NCBI GenBank assembly: GCA_029204225.1
Contig: CM055095.1
Location: 14,232,049-14,296,048, forward strand
Length of the DNA stretch: 64,000 nucleotides
Direction: 5' to 3'
Source of the DNA: Diphasiastrum complanatum
Taxonomy: Eukaryota; Streptophyta; Lycopodiopsida; Lycopodiales; Lycopodiaceae
The position numbers were made by a program, and so were the translations under genes. The notes under the pieces are model-generated. The model ran no database searches, was not told the origin of the DNA, and worked only from the letters and a program-made list of their open reading frames with translations. Below, one piece after another: positions 41,272-60,000 of the stretch. Numbering within the stretch: the stretch's first letter is position 1; each line of letters starts with the position of its first letter.

Positions 41272-41500
41272 CGAAGTGTGCCCGTCGATGACGGGCGGGG
41301 GGCGACGATTTGGGTGGCCGATGGTTAGGATGGCGGCCGGTGGTTTAGGAAGAAAGCCTATGGTCGTTGACGGGTGGCCGATGTATGTGTGTGTATATAC
41401 GTGGCCGAAGTGTGTCCGCCAATGGCGGGTGGCCGATGTATGTGTGTGTATATACATGGCCAAAGTGTGTCCGCCAATGGCGGGTGGCCGATGAGGTGTG
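41272..41500. repeat. 55-bp minisatellite with internal palindromes
   Basis: Full units lie at 41374-41428 and 41429-41483, with a partial third unit from 41484 and a diverged relative to the left. Each unit holds CCGCCA-A-TGGCGG. The diverged copy has CCCGTC-GAT-GACGGG at the matching place, so pairing is kept although the bases differ. Confidence 0.75.
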
Positions 41501-41522
41501 TGTGTGTGTGTGCGCGTGATGC

Positions 41523-42900
<1,378 letters not shown>

Positions 42901-42959
42901 AAAACACACACACCTTTTAGTTGGAAGAGGATGCCCCTCTGGTTACCAACTACATTTGG

Positions 42960-44468
42960 CTCTATTGGCCTGATTCGCTAATTTTTTGTATGGTGATTTG
43001 CTTTTTTCAGAACTATGTATGGCATGCCGACTTACAGAGTTTAGGCTATGCTCCTCCTCTCATTGCCCCTTCCCCTGCTGCTCAGGCTTTCATTGCATGT
43101 ATCTCACAAATTTTTTTTTATGAGAAAGTCCAAGAGCTGGATCTTACTGCAATCCAATCCAATGCTAATACTTCTCTTCTTATTCTCGCCCAATTGTCTG
43201 TTTCTGACTGGTGTAAAGTTTGGCAACTTTCCCATATTAGCCCAAATTTAGTGATTGAAAAACTGATCTCTATTCATGATTCTCTGGCTTTGAAGAGGCT
43301 GATGCAAAGGCACAAGAGGATTTTGACTGTTTTGCCCTTGAATGCATGAAGAAACTCTTTGACCTTCACGGATTGGACTTTTCGTCGAGTTTTAGAGCCT
43401 CACCTAAAAAACCTAGGATTGACGGTTCTTCCCCTTTCAGTACTACAAAACATAGCCTCATTTCCTTGGATGAGTTGTCACAAGATGAGGTATAGACCGT
43501 GACACAAAAATATTATTTATCTCTTCCCGCTGAAGTTTCTCCATTCAAACCTAGTGAAGCACCTTTTACCAATCCCCTGATGCCTGCCAGGTTATTTGAA
43601 GATTTATTACAAATTGTTGATAATAAGGCTTGGCTGTTTGGGAACTACGCTATGATGACTCCTATTTCTGCAGATATGTGGATCATTATAGGAGATTTAG
43701 TAGGTGAACCAAAGAAGATAAAAGAAACCCACAAGAAGATGGCTATGGATGAACACTACTTAATCGATAGCCATTTGCGGTTACCTGCAATGTTTGGTAT
43801 GGACTTATTTGAACCTACCAGATGTCCTTCTCCTCATGGGATATTTTCGAGGGTAAAAATGTGTCAGGGTGAAAATGGAGAAAAAACCAAAAAATATCTG
43901 GACGAAGCGTGGAATTTTTTACGCCCTTATATTAAATGTGACTGTGGGAGGAAAAATGCCAAATGCAATGGCCAGATCTTATGGTTTGATCATGCGATTT
44001 GGTTTATTCTTAACAACTTAGATAGTTTTATGCCTGGGGGAAACTTAAAGATTAAACTATATACCTTCCTCATGTGGCTTTCGTCTAAGGCAAAAATGAT
44101 TGTAAGAGCATCTTTGGTTTTCATCTACTTCCGTGAATTTATTACTGAAGGAATAAAAAATCTGGTCGAAAACCCTCTTGCTCCTATGTTCCCTTCTTTG
44201 AATGGAAAAGGCTTATATTTCATTGAGAATGTAGGGTGGTCGCATCTTCCCTCGTGGAAGGGGATCCAGAGGATGTACTAGCCGCCCACAAAGACAGACT
44301 TTCCTTCCTAATACTAAGATTTTTTCTCCCTCTATCACTAATATTGCTTCTCCAAAAAGCTCGATTGTTTCCAGTAACAGAGGAAGAGGAAGGTTTCAGT
44401 ATGATGAGGTCAGTTCGTCAAATGCAGATATTGAGTACCTGATTTGCCATTTATTGTTTGATGATTGA
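42960..44468 (+). pseudogene. Unrecognised ORF upstream of the Penelope-like reverse transcriptase
   Basis: One long protein is broken by a frameshift near 43290, a TAG at 43493 and a frameshift near 44260. Readable blocks are 'HADLQSLGYAPPLIAPSP', 'FALECMKKLFDLHGLDFS', 'IVDNKAWLFGNYAMMTPISA', 'DSHLRLPAMFGMDLFEPTRC', 'IKCDCGRKNAKCNG' (a possible zinc site) and 'RPQRQTFLPNTKIFSP'. I do not recognise the family. Part of it recurs at 48355-48660, so it belongs to a repeated element. It overlaps the start of the reverse transcriptase frame, so it may be an accessory ORF or the N-terminus of one polyprotein. Confidence 0.55.
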
Positions 44469-45543
44469 TATGCATGAAAGTGAAGACGAAGAATTGCAGG
44501 TACGATATGTTATACGCCTACTTCATGGAAGACTAAAACTTGTCAAACCTTCTACCAATGACTATCTTTTCTTTCATGTTACTTTTGTCAATAAATATCT
44601 TGATGCATTCCCGATAAAAACTTTTTTTAGAGGAATGTTAGATGTTTGTGAGATCACCTATGATGAAGACGTATGGAATGATATAAAATTTGGTTGGCAT
44701 TTTACGGCCAATCTATCATCTTTACTTTACAAGCCTTTAGACGCTTTTTGTCATTTTAGTCTTGATCGACATCTTACTTGTACTTGTAATAATAGCATGA
44801 GATTGGTGCCTTTCTTACATAAATCTTGGGACCATGTTATGACATACAATACTGATTTGATTGTCAATTCCTGGCTTCGGAATGAAATCAAGAAAGGTCT
44901 AAATCATATTCCAATAAGAAAGCCTATTTTGACAAAAGCCTACATGGCTCTTGAAGAGGTATGGTTTGAATTGGCTAACTTTTTGGGTTTTTCCACAAAT
45001 GCGACAGTTCTAGACATGTTTAAACAAAACACTCTTAAAAAATTGAAAGAGTTTAATGTCATGGGATGTGATGATATTAATTTGGACTTGTGTGCCTTTG
45101 AAAGGGAAATTAAATGGCTTCTTGACCATTTTTATATATGCGGATTAGATAAAGCTCCAAATAATCTTGTATTTGTTTGCAAAAAATTGGCTAGACAAGA
45201 AGCGCAAAAAAGGCTTAATAGTGCTGATTTCATTGAAATATCAAGTCCAATTCATGACATTACAAGAGAAGTAACGACTTATATTACAGAGTTAATCCCT
45301 CAGGTAAGGGTTGCTAATAACTCACTTCCCTTCATTATGGGGACTTATAAAGCTCATAAGGAGACTTTTAGATGGCTAACCAATGCGCACTCTTGTGTAT
45401 TTACTGAATATGCATTACTTATCACATGTCTCCTTTCGTCTTGCATAGATCCATTACAAACTTTTTGCAAGAGCAAACAAAATGAGTTTTTCCTTAGGTG
45501 TGGCTGTAAACCTGCGTGTGTTTTTTCAAGAGAAAGAGAATAA
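44461..45543 (+). pseudogene. Penelope-like element reverse transcriptase, N-terminal half
   Basis: An uninterrupted 360-codon frame carries a C-x-C block ('CTCNNSMRLVPFL') followed by 'DHVMTYNTDLIVNSWLRNEI', then 'FYICGLDKAPNNLVFVCKK'. The last matches the 'DKAPNxxVxVCKK' opening of Penelope-like reverse transcriptases. Then come 'LPFIMGTYKAHKETFRWL' and 'NAHSCVFTEYALLITCLLSS', corresponding to the conserved 'LPxxYGxxKxHK..FR' motif. The frame is lost soon after, before the catalytic YxDD region, where a hexanucleotide repeat begins. No GIY-YIG endonuclease is seen, as in Coprina/Athena-type elements described from telomeres of rotifers, fungi and some plants. Family assignment rests on my reading of the motifs. 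Confidence 0.6.
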
Positions 45544-45566
45544 AACCAGTCAGCATGAAAGGAGAA

Positions 45567-45706
45567 GCAAGAGGAAGCAAGAGCAAGAGCAAGAGCAAGA
45601 GCAAGAGCAAGATCAAGAGGAAGCAAGACAAATGTAAGTCCTCTCATCTTCTTCTTCTTCCTCCTCATCCTCCTCCTCCTCCTCCTCTTCTTTTTCTTCT
45701 TCACCT
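45567..45706. repeat. (GAGCAA)n and (CTT/CCT)n simple repeats
   Basis: Hexanucleotide AGAGCA units run from about 45567 to 45616, and pyrimidine triplets from about 45648 to 45706. They mark the abrupt end of the reverse transcriptase homology. Confidence 0.85.
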
Positions 45707-45714
45707 ATAACCTA

Positions 45715-45801
45715 AAACGTAATGTGTAATGTGTAATGCCTAAAGCCTAATGTAATGGGTCGTGAAGGGCCATTACATAATACATAGATACATGCACCCT
45801 A

Positions 45802-45871
<70 letters not shown>

Positions 45872-45965
45872 CACCCCTAATGGTAATGCAAAAATCTAAA
45901 ACATGAACTAGAGCCTAATGCCTAAAGTGTAAACCCTATTACCTAATGCCTAATACCCTAATTTC
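45715..45965. repeat. Degenerate CCTAA-like sequence around a (CA)n array
   Basis: (CA)n at 45802-45870 is flanked by many variants of CCTAATG, CCTAAAG and ACCCTAAT. They resemble, but do not form, perfect plant telomere repeats (CCCTAAA). Confidence 0.55.
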
Positions 45966-46317
45966 TACTACTTGAATTACAATTACTTCAAATCTTTAGA
46001 TGATGTTACCACAACGTTGTTTGCGTTTCTTTTGTTAAAATCCTTTTTGAATTAAAAGCCTAATTGAGTATGATCTAATCGAGTCTACCAACCTAATCAT
46101 TTATAAATTAATCTATTTAATAGCATAATTGCTCACAGTCTAATCAAGCCGAACCGTTAGCAAGAGACTGGGTGATATAATGTGAAGGAGGGGTGGGAAC
46201 CCTAAAGCTAAATGGCATGATGTCAAACCTATTGCCCAGACCACCTAACAACTACCATGTTGAAAAGGGCCATTTTGAATAGTTCTATTAAAAAAAGGTA
46301 GGTTTGACATTTCATAA

Positions 46318-47395
46318 CTACCATACTAGACTCTGTGTTGACATTTGCTGAATACTGTTGAAGTTAAGATGGCCAAGTCTGAAATGCCACAACATATTAG
46401 TTGATTCAAAAGTGGCTGTGTGAAGAGCTTGACTATTAGAAGAATAGCAATGGTTAAGTTTGTAAAGATAGTCGCTTCTTCTTCCGTAGGCTAGAACCTT
46501 CCGGGATTTGTCAAGAATTGTGCAGCCTTCTGTATTGAATTCGACCCTCCGACCTGAATCTGTGATTTTGCTAACTGAAAGCAAATTCTTGGTCAGATTT
46601 GGAACGCGGAGAACTTTGGACAACAACTTGATCTCACCTCTTTTGAATTCAACTCTGACTGTTCCTTCATCTTCGATTGAATGTGATGAGTTGTCTCCAA
46701 GTTGCACAACTCGAGAGTGGGTGAATGACTTATAGTCTTTGAACCAGTCGCGATGGTGAGTCATGTGTTGTGTTGCTCCGAAGTCTAGATACCAGGAATC
46801 GATATCCTGTTGTTCTCTGACTTTGGTCATGAAGGTTGCTTCATCTTCTTCTTCTTGTTGTTTCTAATTTGAGTGACTGGCTGTAGCGCTATGTGCTTGT
46901 TGTTGGAACTGCTTCTTCTTTTCGTTGTTGTACTTCAAAGTTTGGCAATCCTTGATTTCGTGGCCAGCCCTCTTACAGTATCTACAAAAACGTTTCTACG
47001 TTGGTTGGAATGACGAAGAGCTTGAATTCGATCCTAAACCGGAATTTGGTCCAGACTGCATGTTGCTCTTCTTGTCAGTATAGCCTGATTTTGTAGATCT
47101 CTTCGATCTAAACTTATGATTTTTTAAATACAGAGCTTGAGGATCCGATCCTGAGCCTGAGGAGGATGCTGATCTTCTGATCTCCTCTTGTAGGAGTAGC
47201 GATATTACTCTTGATAGAGTGACGTGCTCCTGGGTAGAAATTGCCATTACCCAAGTTTTGTAGGCTTCAGGTAGACTCGATAATAGAGTCATTAGTGCAT
47301 CAGAATCTTCTATGACTGAGCCGGTTGTAGTCATCTGCTCCATAAGATGAACACCAAAAGTATTCATCAGGAAAGCTTGGATTGATCGTCATTAA
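46318..47395 (-). mobile_element. Copia gag-protease fragment
   Basis: On the minus strand gag reads 'MTTTGSVIEDSDALMTLLSS', 'PEAYKTWVMAISTQEHVTLS' and 'VISLLLQEEIRR'. A zinc knuckle C-x2-C-x4-H-x4-C follows at about 46936-46984. After a stop, the protease stretch reads 'SWYLDFGATQHMTHHRDWF', where the usual catalytic DSG is DFG, then 'LLSKVLRVPNLTKNLLSVSK' and 'LWHFRLGHLNFNSIQQMS' of the gag-pre-integrase domain. The homology ends at 46318. The changed active site and stops show it is inactive. The gag resembles that of the 16.4-19.1 kb element but is a different copy. Confidence 0.85.
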
Positions 47396-47443
47396 ACAAA
47401 TGGCATGACTCTCACCGTTTTGTAATGGCACACACACACAAAT

Positions 47444-47780
<337 letters not shown>

Positions 47781-48089
47781 CTCGAATCACCCTACCATTT
47801 CCAAGAGATCACAGAGGTAAGTGCTTATGGGCAGCCAGTGGAAGGGGTGATTATTGTGCATGCATTACATAGTCTGTTGGGAGGTGTAGCAAAGCATAAG
47901 TGCTTACAAATCTGAGTTTAGCAGAAGGTCACAGTCGGTTTCGGCTGTCTCAGCTATGATAGCTGCTCTTGCCTGGTATTCAGCCGTCGTCATAATCATT
48001 CAGGCATTTAGCATTCGTCATAATCATTCAGACAGCTCAAAACATTTGTGAGGCAATCTGCCATACGTCATCATTTCATATCCGAAATG

Positions 48090-48335
48090 TGTGTTTGTAT
48101 GTGATGTATGTAGGTTTAGGGTTCTGAGAGCCCAACAAAGGTTTGTGTGTGTGCGGGTATGTGTATGTGTATGTGAGTTTGCACATTGTGTGCGCATGTG
48201 TACATGTATGAGTGTGTATGTGTGTGCATGTGTGATGTGTACGTCTGTATATGAATGTGTGTTGTGTGTGTGTGCGCATGTGTACATGTATGAGTGTGTA
48301 TGTTGTGTTGTGTGTGTATGTGTGATGTAAGGGCA
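48090..48335. repeat. TG-rich minisatellite
   Basis: Interspersed TGTGTG, CATGTG and a repeated block containing GTACATGTATGAGTGTGTATG (seen twice, near 48200 and 48280) give a degenerate TG-rich array. The Thr/His/Cys-rich open frames here are repeat artefacts. Confidence 0.8.
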
Positions 48336-48354
48336 TAGGAAGTTCCAAGCTTCG

Positions 48355-48660
48355 TCAAGGTATTTTTTTCATTTTTTCTCCATTTTCACCTTGACACATC
48401 TTTACCCGTGAGAAGATCCCATGAGGAGACGGACATCTAGTAGGTCCAAATAAATCCATACCAAACATAGCTGGTAAGCGTAGATGACTATCAATCAAGT
48501 AGTGTTCATCAATAGCCATTTTTTTGTGAGTTTCTTTAATTTTCTTTGTTTCACCATCCAGATCCCCTATAATTATCCACATATCAGTCGAAATAGGGGT
48601 CATCATGGAATAGTTTCCAAACAGCCAAGCCTTATTATCAACAACCCTAAGTAATGTGGA
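48355..48660 (-). pseudogene. Second copy of the Penelope-associated ORF, truncated
   Basis: The minus strand encodes 'VDNKAWLFGNYSMMTPIS', 'DMWIIIGDL', 'KKIKETHKKMAIDEHYLIDS' and 'LRLPAMFGMDLFGPTRCPSP', almost the same as 43614-43890 on the plus strand. It is cut off at both sides. A second copy 4.5 kb away in inverted orientation shows the ORF is mobile or repeated. Confidence 0.8.
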
Positions 48661-48699
48661 AAAAGTACAAAAAGGACCAGGAGTGGATCCTAATCTGAT

Positions 48700-49979
48700 C
48701 CTCAAGAGGGATTGGTTGTCAGATTACTTGATCTATCAATCTACTTCAGATTAAGATCAATCTAGATCTATTCTAGACACAAAATGCTAACAAGAACAAT
48801 CATTAATTGAAGGTAAGTGTACTTTATGGTTTCACACGTGTGAAACACTGTCTAAGTATGGAATCCAACCTGAAAATCAAGTACACATTGAGAGAACCTC
48901 AAAACAATCAAAACAAATGTAGACAAATGGAGAGAATCACTCAAAATTGCTTCCAAAACCAAGATTGGTGTCTCACACTGATTATGGCCAAATGTGGCTC
49001 TATATATACAATAGATAGGAGCTCGTGGTACTGATCATCCCTTTGATACCACATGTGTGAAGGTGCTTTGTCATATGATGATTCATCATGCAAAACTGAC
49101 ACTTGGACAAAACCTTCTATTTTGAGCACTTTTGGTCCATTTTCCTTCTATATGGAGATCTACTTGAAAATCTTCTAGAAGTCAAAATTCGTCTACTTCA
49201 GCTTATTCCACACATGTGAGCTGTCGTCTACACATGGGATGTGACACCTAACCAAAGGATGTGGCTCATGCAAGCAATAGATTGATGCCATGTGTCATAT
49301 GTCTTGAAAACTAGTTTTTGGCCTTTTTAGCCACTAGAACTTGAATTAAATCATATGTACAACCTATATGATTATGGTACATGACAAGTACACTATTTTC
49401 ACATGTGGGAACAGGCTCCACACATGTGTGTTTATCTATATACAAGATTTTTGGCCTCTACCAAGCTTATTTTTGCATTTTTCACAGGCAATTCCTCCTT
49501 TAAAAGAAAAGAAACTAAAACCCTATTTAGACGTTGCAATGGGTCATGAGAGGCCCTTATGGGTAGCATGTTTTTTTTATTGGATGTAAAGTTGACTTGG
49601 AGCTTGATGACAATCTGAAATTCTGTAATTGCATGGCTTGGTGCAAGACAGTTATCCAAGGATCACTTTGGGCTTGACGTTTGTAACTGATATTTTGCTA
49701 TCTTTTAAGGCATCACACTCAACTAGTATTACCTTAATCCACCTTTGAGATACAAAAACCTTTTCAAAGCAAAATGGTTTTTCATAAGTTGACATGAGAG
49801 CATAAATCAAACTATATTCATTTTGTGATTGCTCCTTATTCTTGATTGATTTCTCTTGGATAATAACAATAAGTTTGAACTTGTCCAAAGTTCCAAGCAA
49901 AATACTTTCCAAGGACATAAAATAATTCCAAGTTACTTTCATGAAAGTGACATCTATCTTTGCATCTTGAACCAAACAA

Positions 49980-49980
<1 letters not shown>
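48700..49980. other. Stretch with no recognisable gene
   Basis: AT-rich sequence with only short frames. No element ends or motifs are clear. It runs into the repeats that start near 49980. Confidence 0.4.
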
Positions 49981-55862
<5,882 letters not shown>

Positions 55863-55961
55863 TTCAATGCCATTGACGTCTCCTTGTTTTTGACAGTGTG
55901 ACATGAATAGGTCAAAATTAATAACATTGCCATTATATTAATAAATGTATTTGCGCACGCG

Positions 55962-55972
<11 letters not shown>

Positions 55973-55992
<20 letters not shown>
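55973..55992. repeat. (GT)n tract
   Basis: A short (TG)n run preceded by alternating GCGCACGCGCATG. Confidence 0.85.
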
Positions 55993-55994
<2 letters not shown>

Positions 55995-56189
55995 AGGTTT
56001 AGGGGGGCTTGACATTTTGCGAGTCATCACTTTGCGAGTTTTGCGAGTTTTTTTGTTAAATATAATCTGTATGCTTAAAATGTCACAAAATGGCATTATC
56101 ATGGCACATACCAAGCAATAAAGACATGCTAAAGAACTTCTTTAGCATTGATCCAAGCACTCTGAAGTACCCGATGAAACAGCCTTTTG

Positions 56190-56700
56190 CTCGTTCAATC
56201 CTCGGATTATCCAACAAATGTATGCTAAGCTTCAGTATTGGAAACCTACTACTCAGACGAGACCTGATCCTAAAAGAAAGGCTTTCAACTTTGCCATTGG
56301 ATTTTCTGAACGACCAGCTTTGCCAGCTCCACCAAGACAACAAGCTCCTCCTGCTAATTTATTGGAACCAGAACCTTACAATGTTAATGAGCAATGGAAT
56401 CACAATAATGATCAAGAGATTGGTCCTTCAGATCAGTATGCCATCTATGATGCCGCACAACAACAAGTAGTGAGACGATGGGCCAGAGCACCACTTGGAT
56501 GCTTTGCATGCGAAGAGCCCACTGTGTGGCGGAATTCTCGAACAAAGGGAAGTTTGTTCCTTTATGTCGTGAGTGCAGTTATGCACATTGTTACAAGGAT
56601 TGTCCAACAAGACCAAAACCACCGCCGGTTATTGCTCAAGTTAATATGATTACGATCAAGCAAAGACTAACAGTTTAGCTTGTTGAACCAAGTGTACCTT
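56190..56700 (+). pseudogene. Retrotransposon gag-like fragment with Cys/His cluster
   Basis: The plus strand reads 'IIQQMYAKLQYWKP', 'RPDPKRKAFNFAIGFSERPA' and a Pro/Gln-rich linker, then 'LGCFACEEP'. After a frameshift near 56520 comes 'FVPLCRECSYAHCYKDCPTR'. The Cys cluster with a KDCP ending resembles a retroelement nucleic-acid-binding knuckle. It is followed at 56811 by TGTTGGAGGG, which may be the start of an LTR. Family (Ty3 or other) is uncertain. Confidence 0.45.
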
Positions 56701-56810
56701 TGATGGTTGTTACTAGAGACTGTAAAGGTTCGACATGAGACCAATCAGAGCCTGAAGTGAATAATCTCGCGAGGTGTGATGGGACCGCCACCAATTTTGG
56801 TGGGGAATAT

Positions 56811-57540
56811 TGTTGGAGGGTTTGCGGATCCCAAGGCAACCCTAACTCTAGTTAATAAGTGAGAGGGATTTGGCACCCTACATGTGTAAGTCCAACCCAA
56901 TGATCACATAGTTATTTGATTAGTTAGGAAGTTAATAAAAGGACTTTAGGCCTTTTTGTGGGACTTTTAACATCACAGGGCTTAATTGTCAAGTTAGTGA
57001 ATAAAGTTGGGGTTCCCACCAAAACTGGCTTAAAATTCAAATTCAAACTAGTTCCCTCCAATTTTTGAATTGAGTTCCTCCATGTTTTGGAACTTAGGTT
57101 AGAATTGGTTACTATAACTAGGTGCAAACTCGAGTTTGAAAAACATATTTTATCTTCATTTCTAGTACAAGGAGGTTGGTCCTCTTATGAAGTGAATGTG
57201 GAATGTCCTTGCTCTCTATCTCTTTTCCTCCATCTCTCATATTTTCTTTATGGTTGCTAATTGTTGGATGTGATTGTTATTGAATTTGCTTATTCTTATG
57301 CTTTTTGTGAGAGAGAAAGGGAGAGACAGAAGAGTAAGCTTTCATCATTGTGGTTTTAGTGTTAATGGATGTAGGGTTAATGCTTAGTGTTAATTGTGGA
57401 TCATCAATGCATGCAGCTAGAGTTTGATCTATGCTAATCACTGTATATGATTTGACTACACTTGGAATGATACTTGACTAGGGTTGAATTTAGCCCAATC
57501 AATACTTGATACCCCAACTAGGTGCATAAGACATATTTTG
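56811..57540 (+). mobile_element. Possible LTR remnant
   Basis: The sequence starts TGTTGGAGGG directly after a G-rich stretch (TTGGTGGGGAA) that could be a polypurine tract. It shares its style ('CCAACCCAATGATCACA') with the well-supported LTR at 63157. No second LTR or primer site was found. Confidence 0.3.
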
Positions 57541-57559
57541 CCTTGGTCTCAATACATTA

Positions 57560-58172
57560 TCAAATTTTTCTTGGTACCCACAATTTACAAGTATTGGCTT
57601 CTCAAATCATGTGCATTTTGCATCAAGCAAAAGGTCATGTCTTTCAATAATTGAATTGGTACGGTTTTTCCTCTCAGCTAAGCCATTAGACTGAGGACTA
57701 TAAGGAGTGATGAATTGCTGCTCACTATGACAGATCCCACAACGGCCATTGCCTTAGTAGGTTATTGAATTGATTTCTCGGATACATGGCCGATCTGAGT
57801 ATCCGTAATGTTGAGGATGATCAGCGCGAAGGCCTTTCCATCCTTCAGCCTCCATCTGGCAATTGTTGCATCGTCTGCTTTGAGTTTCCCTTCTGCACCT
57901 GTAACAACGTCATACAATTCTTTAGCCATTAGTATAGTTTTCATCTTAAATTTCCACAGATGGTAATTGGCTCCATCAAGCTTGTCCACGATGGGCTGGC
58001 TTTCCCTTGGGAATCCATGTGGAAGATTAGTCTAAGTGATAGGAAAAACTATCAATGACTTAAGTATGAAAATTTGGCACTGAGTTACAGAATAAGAAGA
58101 CAATTACTCTATCGGCTAGTAGAGTCTTGTACTATGGAAGCTTATCAGGCTACAAAAATTGCTCTGATACCA
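57560..58172 (-). mobile_element. Copia fragment with primer site, gag start and integrase end
   Basis: A site complementary to initiator tRNA-Met (GCTCTGATACCA, 58161-58172) lies just left of TGTTGGAGAAAG, so the 5' LTR should start at 58173 and run to the right. Inside, gag begins 'DKLDGANYHLWKFKMKTILM' and 'AKELYDVVTGAEGKL' (57989-57762). It is followed almost at once by the end of integrase, 'QQFITPYSPQSNGLAERKNR' (about 57740-57650). The rest of gag, protease and most of integrase are deleted. Confidence 0.75.
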
Positions 58173-58199
58173 TGTTGGAGAAAGAGGGGTGTGAGTGTG

Positions 58200-59480
58200 A
58201 GAAACAAAAATAGCTCAAAAAGAAAACGAACACGAAGAGAAGCGAACTCGAAACTCAAACGAGAAACGAACTCGAACAGAAAGTGTTCGTGCGCAGCGGA
58301 ATGAGCTATATTATTCCTTTTTAAGCATGACTACACCTATCAGAAACGAACAGAATGTTAGTGATAGAAATCACGGTCAATTTGATTACGTAGCCAAACA
58401 TTAACAAAACATCAAAAAAATAATTTGTCACGAACAACTAGACAAATTATTAGTCGCGAATGATTCGTGAAGAGCTAGACTGAACTCGACTGATAATCAG
58501 TCGCAAAAGACAAGACTAAATATTATTTGTCAACAACTAAGCTAATAATCATTCGCTAAGAACAGATTACCAGATTGAGAAACAAGAGAGTCAGACATAA
58601 TGAAAAAAAGCATAACAATATCGACACAAATCTGAACGCAGAACAACAGAGCTGTTATCAGATTAAGTATAGTAAAATATACATGTCAATAATGTTGTGG
58701 AGCACAAGACAATAGCGGACGAAACCGCGTGCTCTACAAAGCTAATTTAATCAATAAAAGGAATGAACCTATTACTGACAATACAAAAGAATCACTGCGC
58801 AAGACATTTACTTCGTTTATCTCTGATAAGCTTCTGATGCTATTATTTTACACACACACTGAATACGCAAGTGGTATTCGATATATATACACAATTTTAC
58901 AAGTGTGCAGATGAAGAAAGTACAAAGTGGATGTGTTGTCTGTAGGAGATCGTGGGTGGCTGTTGTCGTTGTCAAAATCTGTTAGCACAGTTGCATGGAA
59001 TGAGCGTGAAAAGGCCACGACGTCAGCCTTTGCTGAAATGAACGTTGGTGAAGATGCGAAAAATGCGACACTCTGATAAAATGCCTTAGGATTTGATTTA
59101 CAGGGTGCCTTCACTTTTCCTAGGGCACCTTCAGCATTTTTGTAAGACAGTGTCGTCTTTTTTGCCTGTCACAAATCACGTGTAAAAACACAGTGTCACA
59201 TTTTTCGCCTTTTTTGCCTGTGGAAATTTACTTGTATTTATGCAGACATTCGCGTTTTATTCGTCTGTCTTATTTTACATGTAAATATGCAGACTATGCA
59301 ACAACATGAGTAAAAATGCAGCATGAATGGAGGCAAATTAAAATAGGATTTAGGAGAGTAGAGGAGATAAATCCAATAGGGTCCACATTGGCGAGTGAGC
59401 TAACTTGCAATTCATCATTTTATATCTGATTAGCATATTGTAGATGTACCTCTATTGAGTAATGTATATCAACCTTTGCT
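58200..59480. other. Probable LTR sequence, no gene
   Basis: The left part should be the 5' LTR of the copia fragment, starting at 58173; its right end was not found. No coding region is recognised. Confidence 0.35.
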
Positions 59481-59489
59481 CTATGTCTC

Positions 59490-60000
59490 TTTGAATTTAA
59501 ATATCAAGATAGTAATGAGCTTCACCTAGTTCTGTCATGTCGAATTGTGAGGACAATATTCGTTTCACATCTTTTATGAGTTTGACATTGTCGTTGAACA
59601 GCAATGTGTTGTCCACGTATAATGTAATGATAATAAAAAAATATTGTACTAACTTGAAGTAAACATACAAATTTGAAGCGCTTGGGTTATAACCATGTTC
59701 GATAATGAAAGCATTGATCCTTTGGAATCAAGCTCTAGCAAATTGCTTCAAGTCATAAAGTGTTATATGGAATTTGCATACATGATTTTCTCTGCCATTG
59801 ATTAGGTAGCCTTCAGGTTGTATCATGTAGATATTTTCTTCAATAGCTCCATTCAGATAGGCTGTCTATACATCCATCTGATGTATCTCTAGATTCGCTA
59901 CAACAACATACGGTTCTGATTGAAAAATGCTTTACTATCAAGCTGAAAGTCTTAGTATAGTGGTATTTGGGATCTAGGCTGCTTGTAGACAATTCAACAA
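59490..60000 (-). pseudogene. Copia reverse transcriptase fragment (third copy)
   Basis: The minus strand encodes 'YVDNTLLFNDNVKLI' and 'FDMTELGEAHYYL' and, to the right, diverged sequence matching the start of the domain. It is related to 16430-16900. The catalytic YVDD has become YVDN and stops are frequent. Confidence 0.75.

Noticed and set aside
48024-48358. Thr/His-rich open frames
   Set aside because: They are products of the TG-rich minisatellite.
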